Positions 49,378 through 58,465 of a DNA stretch of 64,000 nucleotides are shown piece after piece. The position numbers and the translations under genes were made by a program. Origin of the DNA: Streptomyces reniochalinae (GTDB lineage Bacteria > Actinomycetota > Actinomycetes > Streptomycetales > Streptomycetaceae); NCBI RefSeq assembly GCF_003323735.1, contig NZ_QOIM01000034.1:186001-250000 (forward strand). The letters are read 5' to 3'. The notes below the pieces were generated by a model. The model was given only the letters and a program-made list of their open reading frames with translations, was not told where the DNA came from and searched no databases. How positions within the stretch are numbered: position 1 is the stretch's first letter; each line of letters begins with the position of its first letter.

Positions 49378-51642
49378 CGCCAGCTGGATCTCCAGCGTGC
49401 GGTGCGGCGCCTGCCAGTCGTCGCCCAGCAGCCGGGCCACCCGCTCCAGTCGCTGGGCGACGGTGTTGACGTGGACGTGCAGCACGTCCTTGGCGCGGAC
49501 GGGGCTCATGCCGCAGGAGAAGTACGCGTCCATGGTGGCCACCAGTCCGGTGCCGCGCTGTGCGTCGTAGTCGAGAACGGGCCCGAGGGTGCGGTGGACG
49601 AAGCCGGTGACGTCGCGGGTGTCCGTCAGCAGCAGCCCGAGGAAGCCGAGGTCCGAGGCGGCGGCGCCCTCACCGCGCCGGCCGAGCAGGCTGAGCGCGT
49701 CCAGGCAGCGCCGGGCCTCCGGGTAGGCGGCGGCGACGGCTCCCGGAAGGTCGGCGGGTGCGGGTACGGGCGCGGAGGCGCCGACCGTGACGGGCCCGCC
49801 CACGGCCCGGCCCAGTTCGGCGGCCACCTGCCGTGCGGTGCGGGAAACGGCCTCGCCGTCTCCCGCGGGCGCGGCACCCCCCACGGACGCGGCGCCTCCC
49901 CGGGGCGCGGAACCCCTCGCGGAGGCGGGTTCGCCGGACGAGCCGGGGCGAGCGGACCGGGCAGGCCGGTCGGACGAGCCCGGACGGTCGGGCGAGCCGG
50001 AGCGGTCGGACGGGCCGACAGACGGGCCGGGGCCGTCGGGCCGGTCGGAGTGGTCCGGGTGGTCGGAGCGGGTCCGGCGGTCCGAGCGCGTCAGGCGGCC
50101 GGAGTGGGACGGCGGGGCGAGGGGGAGCAGCAGGACGGGGCCGCCGTCCCGGGTGGCGGCCAGACCGTGCCGGGTGGCGGCCAGGTGCCCGGCAGCCGAC
50201 CAGAGGCGCTGCCTGTCCCCCTCGTCCTCGTCGGCGGCGAACGGGCCGCGGGCGGCGGCCCCGCCCGGTCCGGGTCCGCCGGCGCCCGCCTCCCCGGCGT
50301 CCGGGGGGTCGAGGCGGACGGCGAGCACCGTGTGGGGAACGTCCAGGTCGGCGCCCACCCGGGCGGCCCGGTCGCGCAGCAGATGGGGGTCGCGGTGCGC
50401 GGCGTCCAGCAGGTCGTCCAGGAGTTCGCCGCGCACCCGCTGCTCGGCCTCGCCCGCGGACCGGCGCGCGAGCTGGAGCAGCGAGGTGACCATCGCCGCG
50501 CGCTCCAGGGTGCGCTGGTCGACGGGTGCGAGCTCGGGGTGGCCGTGCAGCAGCAGCGCACCGAGTGGTTCGCCGCCAGCGGTGACGGCGGCCACCCAGG
50601 TGTCGTCCTGGCGTACGGCGTGCCCGTCGCGGCGGGAGCGCGCGACGGCGGCCTCCCAGGTGGCCGGGCCCCCGCTGTCGGCGAACTCGACGGCGCCGCC
50701 GAGCACTTCGGCCAGCGCCCGGGTCACGTCGGGCACGCCGCCGCCGCGCAGCACGAGTTCGGTGAGGCGGTCGTGGACGTCGGAGGCGCGGCGGATGGTC
50801 GCGTTGACGGCGCGGAGGCCGGCCAGGGCCTGCGTGGTCTCGGTCAGCAGCCGGGCGTTGTCGAGCGCGACGGCGGCGTGCGCGGCGAACGAGCGCAGCA
50901 GCGCGATCTGTTCAGGGTCGAAGACGCGCTCGCGGCGGTCGGCCGCGTACAGCACGCCGATGACCTCACGGCCGCGCAGCAGCAGCGGCACCCCCAGGAT
51001 GGCGACGAGGCCCTCCTCGCCGACGCCGCTGTCGATGGGGTGGGTGTGCTGGAAACGGGCGTCGCGCGGGTAGTCCTGGGTGGCGTAGGGGCGGGCCGTC
51101 TGGGCCACCAGTCCGCCGAGCCCCTCGCCCATGCCGAGCCGCAGCTGCTGGAAGCGGGCCGAGACCGACCCTTCGGTGACCCGCATGTAGGTGTCGCCGC
51201 GCTCGGGGTCGGTGAGCGTCATGTAGGCGACCTCGGTGGACAGCAGGCGGCGGGCGCGCTGCACAATCGCCTGGAGCACGTCGTCCACGTCGCGCAGCCC
51301 TGCCAGGTCGTGCACCGTCTCGAAGAGGCCGGTCAGTTCGGCCTCGCGCCGCCGCCTGCCCTCCAGCTCCGCGCGGATGCGCAGCGCGAGGTGCTTGCCG
51401 CGGGCTGCTGCGGAGCCGCCGTGGGCCGGTGCCGCGTGCGCCGCCGGCTCGTCGTACGCCTCGGGCGGGGCGCCCCTGGTGAGGAGTTCGAGGTATCCGA
51501 GGCAGGCGTGGTCGTCGGGTCCTGTGCCGGCGCGGCCGACATGGCCACCGGCCTCGGCGTGCTCGTCGGGACCGCCGGTGCCGGCGGGGTCGCCTGGCCC
51601 GGTGGCGGCGTTCGGCGGGTGGCTCGTGCGGCGCATGGGCAC
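49339..51642 (-). CDS. GAF-domain PucR-family transcriptional regulator
   Basis: The 767-residue protein has a GAF domain at about 105-275 (ETVHDLAGLRDVDDVLQAIV to FAAHAAVALDNARLL), a diverged middle region, a low-complexity Ser/Asp/Pro/Arg-rich insert of about 110 residues, and a C-terminal PucR helix-turn-helix (TMDAYFSCGMSPVRAKDVLHVHVNTVAQRLERV). It would sense a small molecule and control the neighbouring catabolic genes; the dehydrogenase lies 4 bp upstream on the same strand. Start GTG 51642 or ATG 51636. The insert makes it longer than related regulators. Confidence 0.85.
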   Translation of the reverse strand: MPMRRTSHPPNAATGPGDPAGTGGPDEHAEAGGHVGRAGTGPDDHACLGYLELLTRGAPPEAYDEPAAHAAPAHGGSAAARGKHLALRIRAELEGRRRREAELTGLFETVHDLAGLRDVDDVLQAIVQRARRLLSTEVAYMTLTDPERGDTYMRVTEGSVSARFQQLRLGMGEGLGGLVAQTARPYATQDYPRDARFQHTHPIDSGVGEEGLVAILGVPLLLRGREVIGVLYAADRRERVFDPEQIALLRSFAAHAAVALDNARLLTETTQALAGLRAVNATIRRASDVHDRLTELVLRGGGVPDVTRALAEVLGGAVEFADSGGPATWEAAVARSRRDGHAVRQDDTWVAAVTAGGEPLGALLLHGHPELAPVDQRTLERAAMVTSLLQLARRSAGEAEQRVRGELLDDLLDAAHRDPHLLRDRAARVGADLDVPHTVLAVRLDPPDAGEAGAGGPGPGGAAARGPFAADEDEGDRQRLWSAAGHLAATRHGLAATRDGGPVLLLPLAPPSHSGRLTRSDRRTRSDHPDHSDRPDGPGPSVGPSDRSGSPDRPGSSDRPARSARPGSSGEPASARGSAPRGGAASVGGAAPAGDGEAVSRTARQVAAELGRAVGGPVTVGASAPVPAPADLPGAVAAAYPEARRCLDALSLLGRRGEGAAASDLGFLGLLLTDTRDVTGFVHRTLGPVLDYDAQRGTGLVATMDAYFSCGMSPVRAKDVLHVHVNTVAQRLERVARLLGDDWQAPHRTLEIQLALRLHRLAGAVGG

Positions 51643-51646
51643 AGGG

Positions 51647-52573
51647 TCAGTGAGCGGTCCAGGCGCCGTCGAGGGGCAGGGCCGAACCCGTGAGGAAGGA
51701 GGCGGCCGGAGTGCACAGGTAGGCGACGGCCTCGGCGACCTCCTCCACCTCCAGCAGCCGCTTGAGCGCCGAGTCGGCGAGAAGGACGTCGGTGACGACG
51801 CGCTCCGGCGGAATGCCGTGCGCCGCCGCCTGGTCGGCGATCTGCCGCTCCACCAGCGGGGTGCGCACGTAGGCGGGGTTGACGCAGTTGGAGGTCACCC
51901 CGTGCTCGGCCGCCTCCAGCGCCGTCGTCTTCGACAGCCCTTCGAGACCGTGCTTGGCCGCCACGTACGCCGACTTGTACGCCGAGGCGCGCAGCCCGTG
52001 GACGGACGAGATGTGCACGATCCGGCCCCAGCCCCGCGCGTACATGCCCGGCAGCGCGCCGCGCGTGGTGCGGAACGGGGCCTCCAGCATGAGGGTGATC
52101 ATCATGCGGAACGTCTCCGGTGGGAACTCCTCGACGGGCCGGACGAGTTGCGTGCCCGCCGCGTTGACGAGCACGTCGGTGCCGTCGGCGGCGCGTTCGG
52201 CGGCGTCCAGTCCGGCGTCCCGGGTCAGGTCGAGCGGGTGGACCTCGACGGCCTCGGCCGAGGGGCCCGCCGTCCGTGCCACCTCCTCGGCGAGCGCCTT
52301 GAGCCCTTCGGGGTCCACGTCCACGGCCCGGATCCGGGCCCCGGCCGCCGCCAGGCGCAGCGCGCACGCCCGGCCGATGCCGCTGGCCGCGCCCGTGACC
52401 AGGGCGGTACGGCCGGTCAGGTCCAAGACGACGGTGCGGCCGGCGGCGGCCGGGTGCCCGGCCTGAGGTGCCGCGGACCCCACCGACGTGGGCTGCGGGG
52501 AGTCGGCCTGCGAGGACTGCGGGGACTCGGCCTGCGGGGGCTCGGGCTGCGGGGGCTCGGGCTGGGGCGTCAT
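51647..52573 (-). CDS. 3-hydroxybutyrate dehydrogenase-type SDR
   Basis: The enzyme would oxidise D-3-hydroxybutyrate to acetoacetate with NAD. The 308-residue protein has the SDR cofactor loop TGAASGIGRACAL, the NAAGTQLVRPVEEFP region typical of 3-hydroxybutyrate dehydrogenases, catalytic Ser in HISSVHGLRASAYKSAYVAAK with the YxxxK pair, and the family C-terminus ASFLTGSALPLDGAWTAH. The first 45 residues are a Pro/Gln/Glu/Ser repeat tail absent from most homologues. Start ATG 52573. It shares a strand with the PucR-type regulator, five bases apart. Confidence 0.86.
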   Translation of the reverse strand: MTPQPEPPQPEPPQAESPQSSQADSPQPTSVGSAAPQAGHPAAAGRTVVLDLTGRTALVTGAASGIGRACALRLAAAGARIRAVDVDPEGLKALAEEVARTAGPSAEAVEVHPLDLTRDAGLDAAERAADGTDVLVNAAGTQLVRPVEEFPPETFRMMITLMLEAPFRTTRGALPGMYARGWGRIVHISSVHGLRASAYKSAYVAAKHGLEGLSKTTALEAAEHGVTSNCVNPAYVRTPLVERQIADQAAAHGIPPERVVTDVLLADSALKRLLEVEEVAEAVAYLCTPAASFLTGSALPLDGAWTAH

Positions 52574-52668
52574 GGGCGCCAGCCTAGGCGCGGTCCCCGG
52601 CCGCACGGATGTGATCCGCGCCCATACTTCGCGGGCATCCTGTGTGCCGGGGGTACGCTCCCACGCCG

Positions 52669-53634
52669 TCAGACCGCTGCCCGCCGGGCCACCTCGGCCG
52701 TCGCCTCGGCCACCGCCCGCGCGCCCTCGGCGGCCATCACGATCGAGTAGTGGTTGACGCCGTCGACGCGTCGCGACGCCACCCTTTCGGGGTGCAGCAG
52801 CCCGAGGCCCGGCGGGTTCTCGGCCCCGTACAGCCCCTGCGGCTCGTCCAGCATTCCGCGCTCGGCCCACAGGAAGACGGCGGGCGGGCCGGGCTCGCGC
52901 AGCGCGGTGCGCAGCAGCGGCTCGACGAGCACGCCGCGCCCGTCGGCCCGTACGGCCTCCAGCACGCAACTGCTGCGCAGCTCGGGCTCGGTGCCGACCA
53001 GGTCGCGGTCGAAGTACGCCCGCACGTCCTCGTTCCACAGCGGCCGGATGGCGGGGTGTTCGCGGAAGAACCCGGCGTAGCTGTCCCGGTCGGGGAAGGT
53101 CATCGACAGGCGCCGCATGGCCGGGCCGATGACGGCTTCGAGCTGCGCGTCGATGGCGTCCTCTTCCCCTGCGCCGTCGCCTCCGGCTCCGCCGGCCGCG
53201 CCCGTACCCGGGAAGGGAAGCCCGCCGTCCACCAGCACCGTACCGGCCACCCTGGAGGGGTGGCGTGCGGCGGCGAGCGCGGCGACGAAGCCGCCCATGG
53301 AGTGGCCGATCAGCACGGCGCGCTCCTGCCCCAGGTGGTCGAGCAGCGCCAGGACGTCGGCGACGTGCGCGGCGAGCCCGTAAGGCCCCCGAAGCGCGGC
53401 GCTCGCGGCGCGTCCGCGCAGGTCGGGGGCGTAGAGCGAGGCGTCGGGGAGGGCGGTGTCGAGGGCGTCGGCGACGGCGTCGAAGGCACGCCCGTTGGCG
53501 GTGATGCCGTGCAGCGCGATCAGCACGGGGGCCTCGAGTGGTGCGCCGCCGTGCGCCCCCGGCCAGTGGGTGAAGGCGAGTTCGCCGCCTCCGGGGGCGG
53601 GGGCGGTGCGGGTACGGGCCGTACGGATGCTCAC
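52669..53634 (-). CDS. Alpha/beta hydrolase
   Basis: A serine hydrolase of 321 residues with oxyanion-hole LIALHGITANGRAFD, nucleophile elbow VLIGHSMGGFVAAL and final catalytic His in VDGVNHYSIVM. A Gly/Ala-rich insert sits in the lid region. The GTG 53634 start follows AGGAGGAGTACGC. It lies 95 bp upstream of the dehydrogenase gene. An esterase acting on hydroxyalkanoate oligomers would fit the neighbours, but the substrate is inference. Confidence 0.85.
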   Translation of the reverse strand: MSIRTARTRTAPAPGGGELAFTHWPGAHGGAPLEAPVLIALHGITANGRAFDAVADALDTALPDASLYAPDLRGRAASAALRGPYGLAAHVADVLALLDHLGQERAVLIGHSMGGFVAALAAARHPSRVAGTVLVDGGLPFPGTGAAGGAGGDGAGEEDAIDAQLEAVIGPAMRRLSMTFPDRDSYAGFFREHPAIRPLWNEDVRAYFDRDLVGTEPELRSSCVLEAVRADGRGVLVEPLLRTALREPGPPAVFLWAERGMLDEPQGLYGAENPPGLGLLHPERVASRRVDGVNHYSIVMAAEGARAVAEATAEVARRAAV

Positions 53635-53855
53635 GCGTACTCCTCCTGTCGGTACGGGCGGGTCGGGGCCGGCTCGGTCCGGGCGGGGTCGGGCGCGCCG
53701 GCGCCGCCCGGGCGGCGCCGCCCGGCAATGTGGGGGCCGCACACCTGGCGCACAACACCGGTGGCAGGCACGCACGTTCGACCACCACGGCACGGGCCCT
53801 ACCGTACGGAGCATTCCGCACCCCCGCCTCCGACCCCACGCGGAAGGGCTCCGCC

Positions 53856-54926
53856 ATGCGATCCTCCCTGCGCACCACCTCCCTCCTGCTGGCCACCCTC
53901 ACCCTCGCCGCCGTGAGCACCGGCACCGCCATGAGCACGAGCACGAGCACCGACGTGCGCACCGGCACCGGCCCGCACCCGCGCGCCGATGTGCGCACGG
54001 GTACTGCCGTGAGCACGGACGCGGCGCCGGATCAGGCGGTCGCCGCCCTCGAACGTGTCACCGGCTTCGGGTCCAATCCCGGCGCCCTGTCCATGTACCG
54101 CTACGTGCCCGAAGGGCTGGGCGCCGGGCGTCCCGTGGTCGTCGTACTGCACGGCTGCACACAGGACGCGGCCACGTACTTCGACGGCGCGGGCTGGCAG
54201 CAGGCCGCGGACGAACAGGGGTTCGCCGTGGTCGCCCCGCAGCAGGAGACGGCCAACAACGGCAACCGGTGCTTCAACTGGTTCCAGCCCTTAGACACCG
54301 GGCGGGACAACGGGGAGGCGCTGTCCGTCCGGCAGATGGTGGAGCGCACGGCAGGGGACCTGGACGCGGACCCCTCCCGCGTCTACGTCACCGGACTCTC
54401 GGCCGGGGGCGCCATGACGTCGGCGCTGCTGGCCGCCTACCCCGACGCGTTCGCCGGGGGCGCCGTCATCGGCGGCCTGCCGCACGGCTGTGCGACCTCG
54501 CTCCCCGGGGCGTTCACGTGCCAGAACCCCGGCGTCACCAAGTCCCCGGCCCAGTGGGGCGACCTCGTCCGCGCCGCCCACCCCGACTACCAGGGGCGGC
54601 GGCCCACCGTGTCCGTCTGGCACGGAACGGCCGACTACACCGTCGTACCGGGCAACGCCACCGAATCCGTCAAGCAGTGGACGAACGTCCTCGGCGCCGA
54701 CCAGACGGCCGACGCCACCCACGACCTGCCCGGTGCCACCACGCAGTCGGACTACCAGGACGGCAGCGGCCAGGTCGTCGTGCGCAGCTACACCGTGAAC
54801 GGGATGGGCCACGGGACGCCCGTCAAGCCCGGTGAGGGGTGCGGGCGGGCCGGGGCCTACTTCCTGGACACGGTGTGCTCGACGGCGTACATCACGCGCG
54901 ACTGGGGGCTGGCCTCCAACGGGTGA
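53856..54926 (+). CDS. Secreted PHB depolymerase-family esterase
   Basis: The 356-residue protein has a signal peptide (LRTTSLLLATLTLAAVSTGTA), a low-complexity Thr/Ser spacer and an esterase PHB-type domain: VVVLHGCTQDAATYFDGAGW oxyanion region, lipase box VTGLSAGGAM, a Cys-containing NRCFNWFQ loop, catalytic Asp region WHGTADYTV and His in GMGHGTPV. Family members cleave extracellular poly-3-hydroxybutyrate, feruloyl esters or acetylxylan. The dehydrogenase and permease nearby favour PHB. Start ATG 53856, divergent from the alpha/beta hydrolase. Confidence 0.86.
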   Translation: MRSSLRTTSLLLATLTLAAVSTGTAMSTSTSTDVRTGTGPHPRADVRTGTAVSTDAAPDQAVAALERVTGFGSNPGALSMYRYVPEGLGAGRPVVVVLHGCTQDAATYFDGAGWQQAADEQGFAVVAPQQETANNGNRCFNWFQPLDTGRDNGEALSVRQMVERTAGDLDADPSRVYVTGLSAGGAMTSALLAAYPDAFAGGAVIGGLPHGCATSLPGAFTCQNPGVTKSPAQWGDLVRAAHPDYQGRRPTVSVWHGTADYTVVPGNATESVKQWTNVLGADQTADATHDLPGATTQSDYQDGSGQVVVRSYTVNGMGHGTPVKPGEGCGRAGAYFLDTVCSTAYITRDWGLASNG

Positions 54927-55109
54927 GCCTTCTCCCAGCGGCGTCGATTGACCGGTTCGGGTAATCCACTGGCCACCTCACCACGGCTGTGAGTAACGTG
55001 CGATACGCGCTGAGGCACTTACATCGGCGCGGGTCCTCGTCGCGGGTCCTCGTCGCGGATCGTCGGCGGGGGCCGTCGCGTGCGGCGAGCGTGAGCAGGG
55101 GGAGCGGTC

Positions 55110-56405
55110 ATGGGCGCGAAGGTGTCTGCCAGGGGACTGAGACAGGCGCTCGCCGAGAGCGTCGGCGGACTGCCCCGCCAGTTCTGGTGGCTGTGGACCA
55201 GCACACTCGTCAACCGGCTCGGCGCCTTCGTGGCGACCTTCCTCGCCCTCTACCTGACCGCCGAACGCGGCTTCTCCGCCTCGTACGCGGGGCTGGTCGG
55301 CGCGCTCTACGGGCTCGGCGGCGTCATCTCCTCCATCGGCGCCGGTGTGCTCACCGACCGGCTGGGGCGGCGGCCGACCATGCTGGCCGCCCAGGTGGCG
55401 ACGGCCGCCTCCGTCGCCTCGCTCAGCCTGGTGACCCACCCGGTCGCGATCGCGGCCGTCGCCGGGCTCGTCGGCATGGCCTCCAACGCCTCACGCCCCG
55501 CCGTGCAGGCGATGATGGCCGACATCGTCGCCCCCGAGGACCGGGTGCGGGCGTTCTCCCTCAACTACTGGGCGATCAACCTGGGCTTCGCCGTCTCCTC
55601 CACCAGCGCGGGGCTCATCGCCCAGTACAGCTACCACCTGCTCTTCCTCGGCGAAGCGGCGATGGTGCTGGTCACGGCCGTCGTCGTCTTCCTGAAACTG
55701 CCGGAGTCCCGGCCCGAGACGCCGCCCGCGCGGTCCGCGCACGGGCGCGAGGCCGCCGCCGTCTCCATGGCCACGGTGGTGCGCGACAAGCGCTTCATGG
55801 CCGTCGTCGCGCTCAACCTGCTGCTGGCCACCCTCATCCAGCAGGCCTTCGTCTCCCTCCCCATCTCCATGGGCGAACAGGGCCTGACCAGCACCGACTT
55901 CGGCACCGTCATCGCCCTCAACGGCGTCCTCATCGTCGCGCTCCAACTCCCCCTGACCCGCTTCATCGAGCACCGCGACCCCGCCAGGCTCCTGATCGTC
56001 TCCGCACTGCTGACGGGGTACGGCTTCGGACTAAACGCGTTCGCCGGATCCGCCGCCTTCTACGCGGTGGCCGTCGCGGTATGGACCGTCGGCGAAATGA
56101 TCAACTCGCCCACGCAGATGGGCCTGGTCGTCCGCCTCTCCCCCACCCAGGGCCGAGGCCGCTACCAGGGCATGTACACGCTCTCCTGGTCCGTGGCCTC
56201 CCTCGGCGCCCCACTGCTGGGCGGCACCGTCATCGACCGCTTCGGCTCCGACACCCTGTGGGCGGCCAGCGCCCTGATCGGCACCCTCACCGCAGCCGGC
56301 TACGGACTGCTCCTGCGCAGCCTCCGCGACACCGAGCCCCGCGAGACACAGCCGGCGACCGCCGCCGGCCCACCGGCCGAGACCGACACCACCCCTGCCG
56401 CATAG
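55110..56405 (+). CDS. MFS multidrug-type transporter
   Basis: A 12-helix major-facilitator protein of 431 residues. It has the loop 2-3 A-motif GVLTDRLGRRPTMLAAQ and helix pairs such as WLWTSTLVNRLGAFVATFLA, and ends with a Thr/Pro-rich tail (TQPATAAGPPAETDTTPAA). It probably exports a small molecule or drug by proton antiport. ATG 55110 follows GGGGGAGCGGTC. Its 3' end is part of the 423-bp direct repeat, and two decayed copies of it lie downstream (60280-60620 and about 62352-62390). Confidence 0.87.
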   Translation: MGAKVSARGLRQALAESVGGLPRQFWWLWTSTLVNRLGAFVATFLALYLTAERGFSASYAGLVGALYGLGGVISSIGAGVLTDRLGRRPTMLAAQVATAASVASLSLVTHPVAIAAVAGLVGMASNASRPAVQAMMADIVAPEDRVRAFSLNYWAINLGFAVSSTSAGLIAQYSYHLLFLGEAAMVLVTAVVVFLKLPESRPETPPARSAHGREAAAVSMATVVRDKRFMAVVALNLLLATLIQQAFVSLPISMGEQGLTSTDFGTVIALNGVLIVALQLPLTRFIEHRDPARLLIVSALLTGYGFGLNAFAGSAAFYAVAVAVWTVGEMINSPTQMGLVVRLSPTQGRGRYQGMYTLSWSVASLGAPLLGGTVIDRFGSDTLWAASALIGTLTAAGYGLLLRSLRDTEPRETQPATAAGPPAETDTTPAA

Positions 56406-56666
56406 GCGGCCCGCACCCCTGTACCGGCTCGCAGGGAAACGGCCCCGCCCGGCGGGGGCCATTCCGCGTTGGGCATTGTCAGCCGACGGCGTCCTCGATG
56501 GCCCGGAAGATGTCCGCGTCCGTCTCTTGCTGCCACTCGGGCAGATCCGGCCAGTCAGCCACGTACCCCGGTTTGGGATCTTCGAAGTGCTTGAACATCT
56601 GGGCCGTCCACGCTGTGGCGACGAACCGGCTCTTCTGCTCACGGCTCAAGCGAGCAGCGTGCCCGC
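56244..56666. repeat. Left copy of 423-bp direct repeat
   Basis: This segment (end of the MFS gene, the 73-bp gap and the last 63 codons of the 121-residue gene) recurs at 60459-60881 with offset 4215 bp. Only two mismatches were seen (56324/60539 and 56499/60714). The repeats bracket the XRE/SAHH/Nudix module. Confidence 0.95.
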
Positions 56667-56844
56667 CGCTGAGCGCGAGGAACTGCCGAACCTGCTCATA
56701 GACCGCACCCGCCGCCTGTCGCTCCCACTCGGGCGTCTCTTCCCAAGGTGTCACGTAACCCGGTTTCGGCTCGCCAGGAAAGTACTTCCGTACACCGGCG
56801 ATCCATGACTCCCGGAACAGCCGAGCCCCCTCTGCCTCCGACAT
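56479..56844 (-). CDS. 121-residue protein made of two PKPGYV-PEW repeats
   Basis: I do not recognise the family. The protein consists of two homologous halves, residues 13-55 and 78-120, each with Trp, then PKPGYV (26-31 and 90-95), Trp four residues on, and PEW (38-40 and 102-104) followed by a helix. It is soluble, aromatic and acidic. ATG 56844 begins 14 bp after the XRE-TPR gene, so they form an operon. A truncated second copy lies at 60694-60881. A small binding or adaptor protein is a fair guess. Confidence 0.75.
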   Translation of the reverse strand: MSEAEGARLFRESWIAGVRKYFPGEPKPGYVTPWEETPEWERQAAGAVYEQVRQFLALSGGHAARLSREQKSRFVATAWTAQMFKHFEDPKPGYVADWPDLPEWQQETDADIFRAIEDAVG

Positions 56845-56857
56845 AACAACCCTCTCG

Positions 56858-58138
56858 TCACGAAGTGGCCAACGCGGCGATCTCGGCGCCCAGCTCGGCG
56901 ACTCGGTGGTCATCGGCCAGTGAGCCGATCTCAGCCTGTAGTCCCTGGAGTCTACGGGCGACGTATCCGGAGGAGGTCTGACGGGCGAGCCGCAGAGCCT
57001 CAGTCCCGTACGCCACGATCTGTTCACGGTCGTTGCGCTTCGCTCCGATCGCCGCGAGATCCGCGAGGACCACGCCCCGCCGCCGGAAGGAATGGCCTGG
57101 GGCGAGTGCTTCCTGGCTCAGAGCGTTCGTCAGCGCGGCTTCCGCCTTGTCCAGCCGCCCGAGCTGCACATAACGGGCCCCTCGTTCCTCGGCAAGACGT
57201 GATCCGTCGAAGCGGAGCCACCCCCCGTTGTGCGCGTGGGTTCCGAGATCGAGAACCTTTTCGGCTTCATCGAGGGCACGCTCACACCGTTCGAGATCGC
57301 CCAAGCCGGCGTGCGCTTCGGCTTGCACAGCAGCGACCCACTGCCTGGTGGATAGAGAACTGTCTCCACGCTTTGCCACGGCCTCAGAGACAGAAAGCAG
57401 TTCGACGGCCTCGCGGTACTGTCCCCCTGCCATCTCGACGTAAGCATGCCGGATCAGAGCGCACGCCCACAGGTCGAACGCACCGGCTTCCTTGCTTGCT
57501 GACGCCGCGAGCGAGTAGGAGGCTGCGGCATCCGTATGCCGGTTTCCATCGAACGCCAGCTCTCCAGCGAGCTGGAACAAATCGCCGGCCGCAACATACA
57601 GACGGCCCTGGCGTGCCGAGCGCATGGCCAGGCTCTCGTTCAGTGCCGCGAGTTGTTCTGTGACGACTGGCTGCACTGTCCTTTTCGAGCGCGCGAGTTG
57701 GTAGACCTGCCACAAATGCTCGTTCATCCGCAAGTGACCGACTGCGTCCTCGCGCGCAGTGTCATCAGCGAGCGCGCCCGCGTCCTCAGCTGATACGGCG
57801 GCAAGCGCCCCGGCGACTGCTATCGCGCGCAGGAATTCGCGTCGGATCATGTCGTCATCCCCCGGGCCGTAGGCGTCATATGACGGCAACCCCGTGTGCC
57901 CTCCGGGGAGCGCTGATGGCCCCTTGATCAGGCCGTCGAGCGTAACGAGGTCAACGAGTAACAACTCCGCCAGCTTGGGCCGCAGCTCGGGTTGCGGAAC
58001 GGTCACTCCCCGGTCCCACCTGCCGACGGTTGTGCGGTCGACCCCGAGCGTGATCGCTAGCTTCTCCTGACTGTAGCCCACGGCCTTTCGCCGGTCTCTC
58101 AGGCTCACGTGGTTTCCCTTCCCCCAGTCGAGAGCCAT
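56858..58138 (-). CDS. XRE-family regulator with C-terminal TPR-like repeats
   Basis: The 426-residue protein has an N-terminal Cro/C1 helix-turn-helix (LRDRRKAVGYSQEKLAITLGVDRTTVGRWDRG), a short central segment with an RREFLRAIAVAGALAAVSA stretch, and helical repeats from about 120 to the end (LFQLAGELAFDGNRHTDAAASYSLAASAS, YVQLGRLDKAEAALTNAL). Such proteins are common in Streptomyces and often control a neighbouring gene in response to a peptide or metabolite. ATG 58138 follows GAGGTGCTG; GTG 58144 is an alternative. It is divergent from the SAHH-like gene, its likely target. Confidence 0.85.
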   Translation of the reverse strand: MALDWGKGNHVSLRDRRKAVGYSQEKLAITLGVDRTTVGRWDRGVTVPQPELRPKLAELLLVDLVTLDGLIKGPSALPGGHTGLPSYDAYGPGDDDMIRREFLRAIAVAGALAAVSAEDAGALADDTAREDAVGHLRMNEHLWQVYQLARSKRTVQPVVTEQLAALNESLAMRSARQGRLYVAAGDLFQLAGELAFDGNRHTDAAASYSLAASASKEAGAFDLWACALIRHAYVEMAGGQYREAVELLSVSEAVAKRGDSSLSTRQWVAAVQAEAHAGLGDLERCERALDEAEKVLDLGTHAHNGGWLRFDGSRLAEERGARYVQLGRLDKAEAALTNALSQEALAPGHSFRRRGVVLADLAAIGAKRNDREQIVAYGTEALRLARQTSSGYVARRLQGLQAEIGSLADDHRVAELGAEIAALATS

Positions 58139-58465
58139 CAGCACCTCACTCCGCCCTGTGCCTCAGACGTGCATCAAGAGTGCCGCAACGCTGCCGTGGC
58201 CGCACCCGGTGTCCCAGGGGTTCCCTTGGAGTGTCGCCCCAGGACGCCGCACCTCGGCCACGCGTGAGCGCCGCAAGGTTCCCCACAAGGAGTGCACGCA
58301 ATTCATACGCCGCAAGGGCTCTGTGATCCGGTCCCGCAGAAGTGATCACGACGCGGCACCTTGAACACCGCAAACGGCTGCCGCTTCGCGCTGATGAGGA
58401 TGGTCCAGCGCGAACCGGGCGCACCACCTACCGGGAGCCCGACAACCGAACACGGGAGTAAGCAC
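58139..58465. other. Divergent promoter region of the XRE and SAHH-like genes
   Basis: The 327-bp gap has no convincing gene. It must carry both promoters and probably the XRE regulator's operator. No long palindrome stands out by eye. Confidence 0.5.

Noticed and set aside
49402..51693. A 763-codon plus-strand open frame
   Set aside because: It is the complement of the PucR-type gene, whose GAF and helix-turn-helix domains are recognisable.
53456..54835. A 459-codon plus-strand frame overlapping the PHB depolymerase gene
   Set aside because: It is out of frame with the esterase and Arg-rich; the esterase frame has signal peptide and catalytic motifs.
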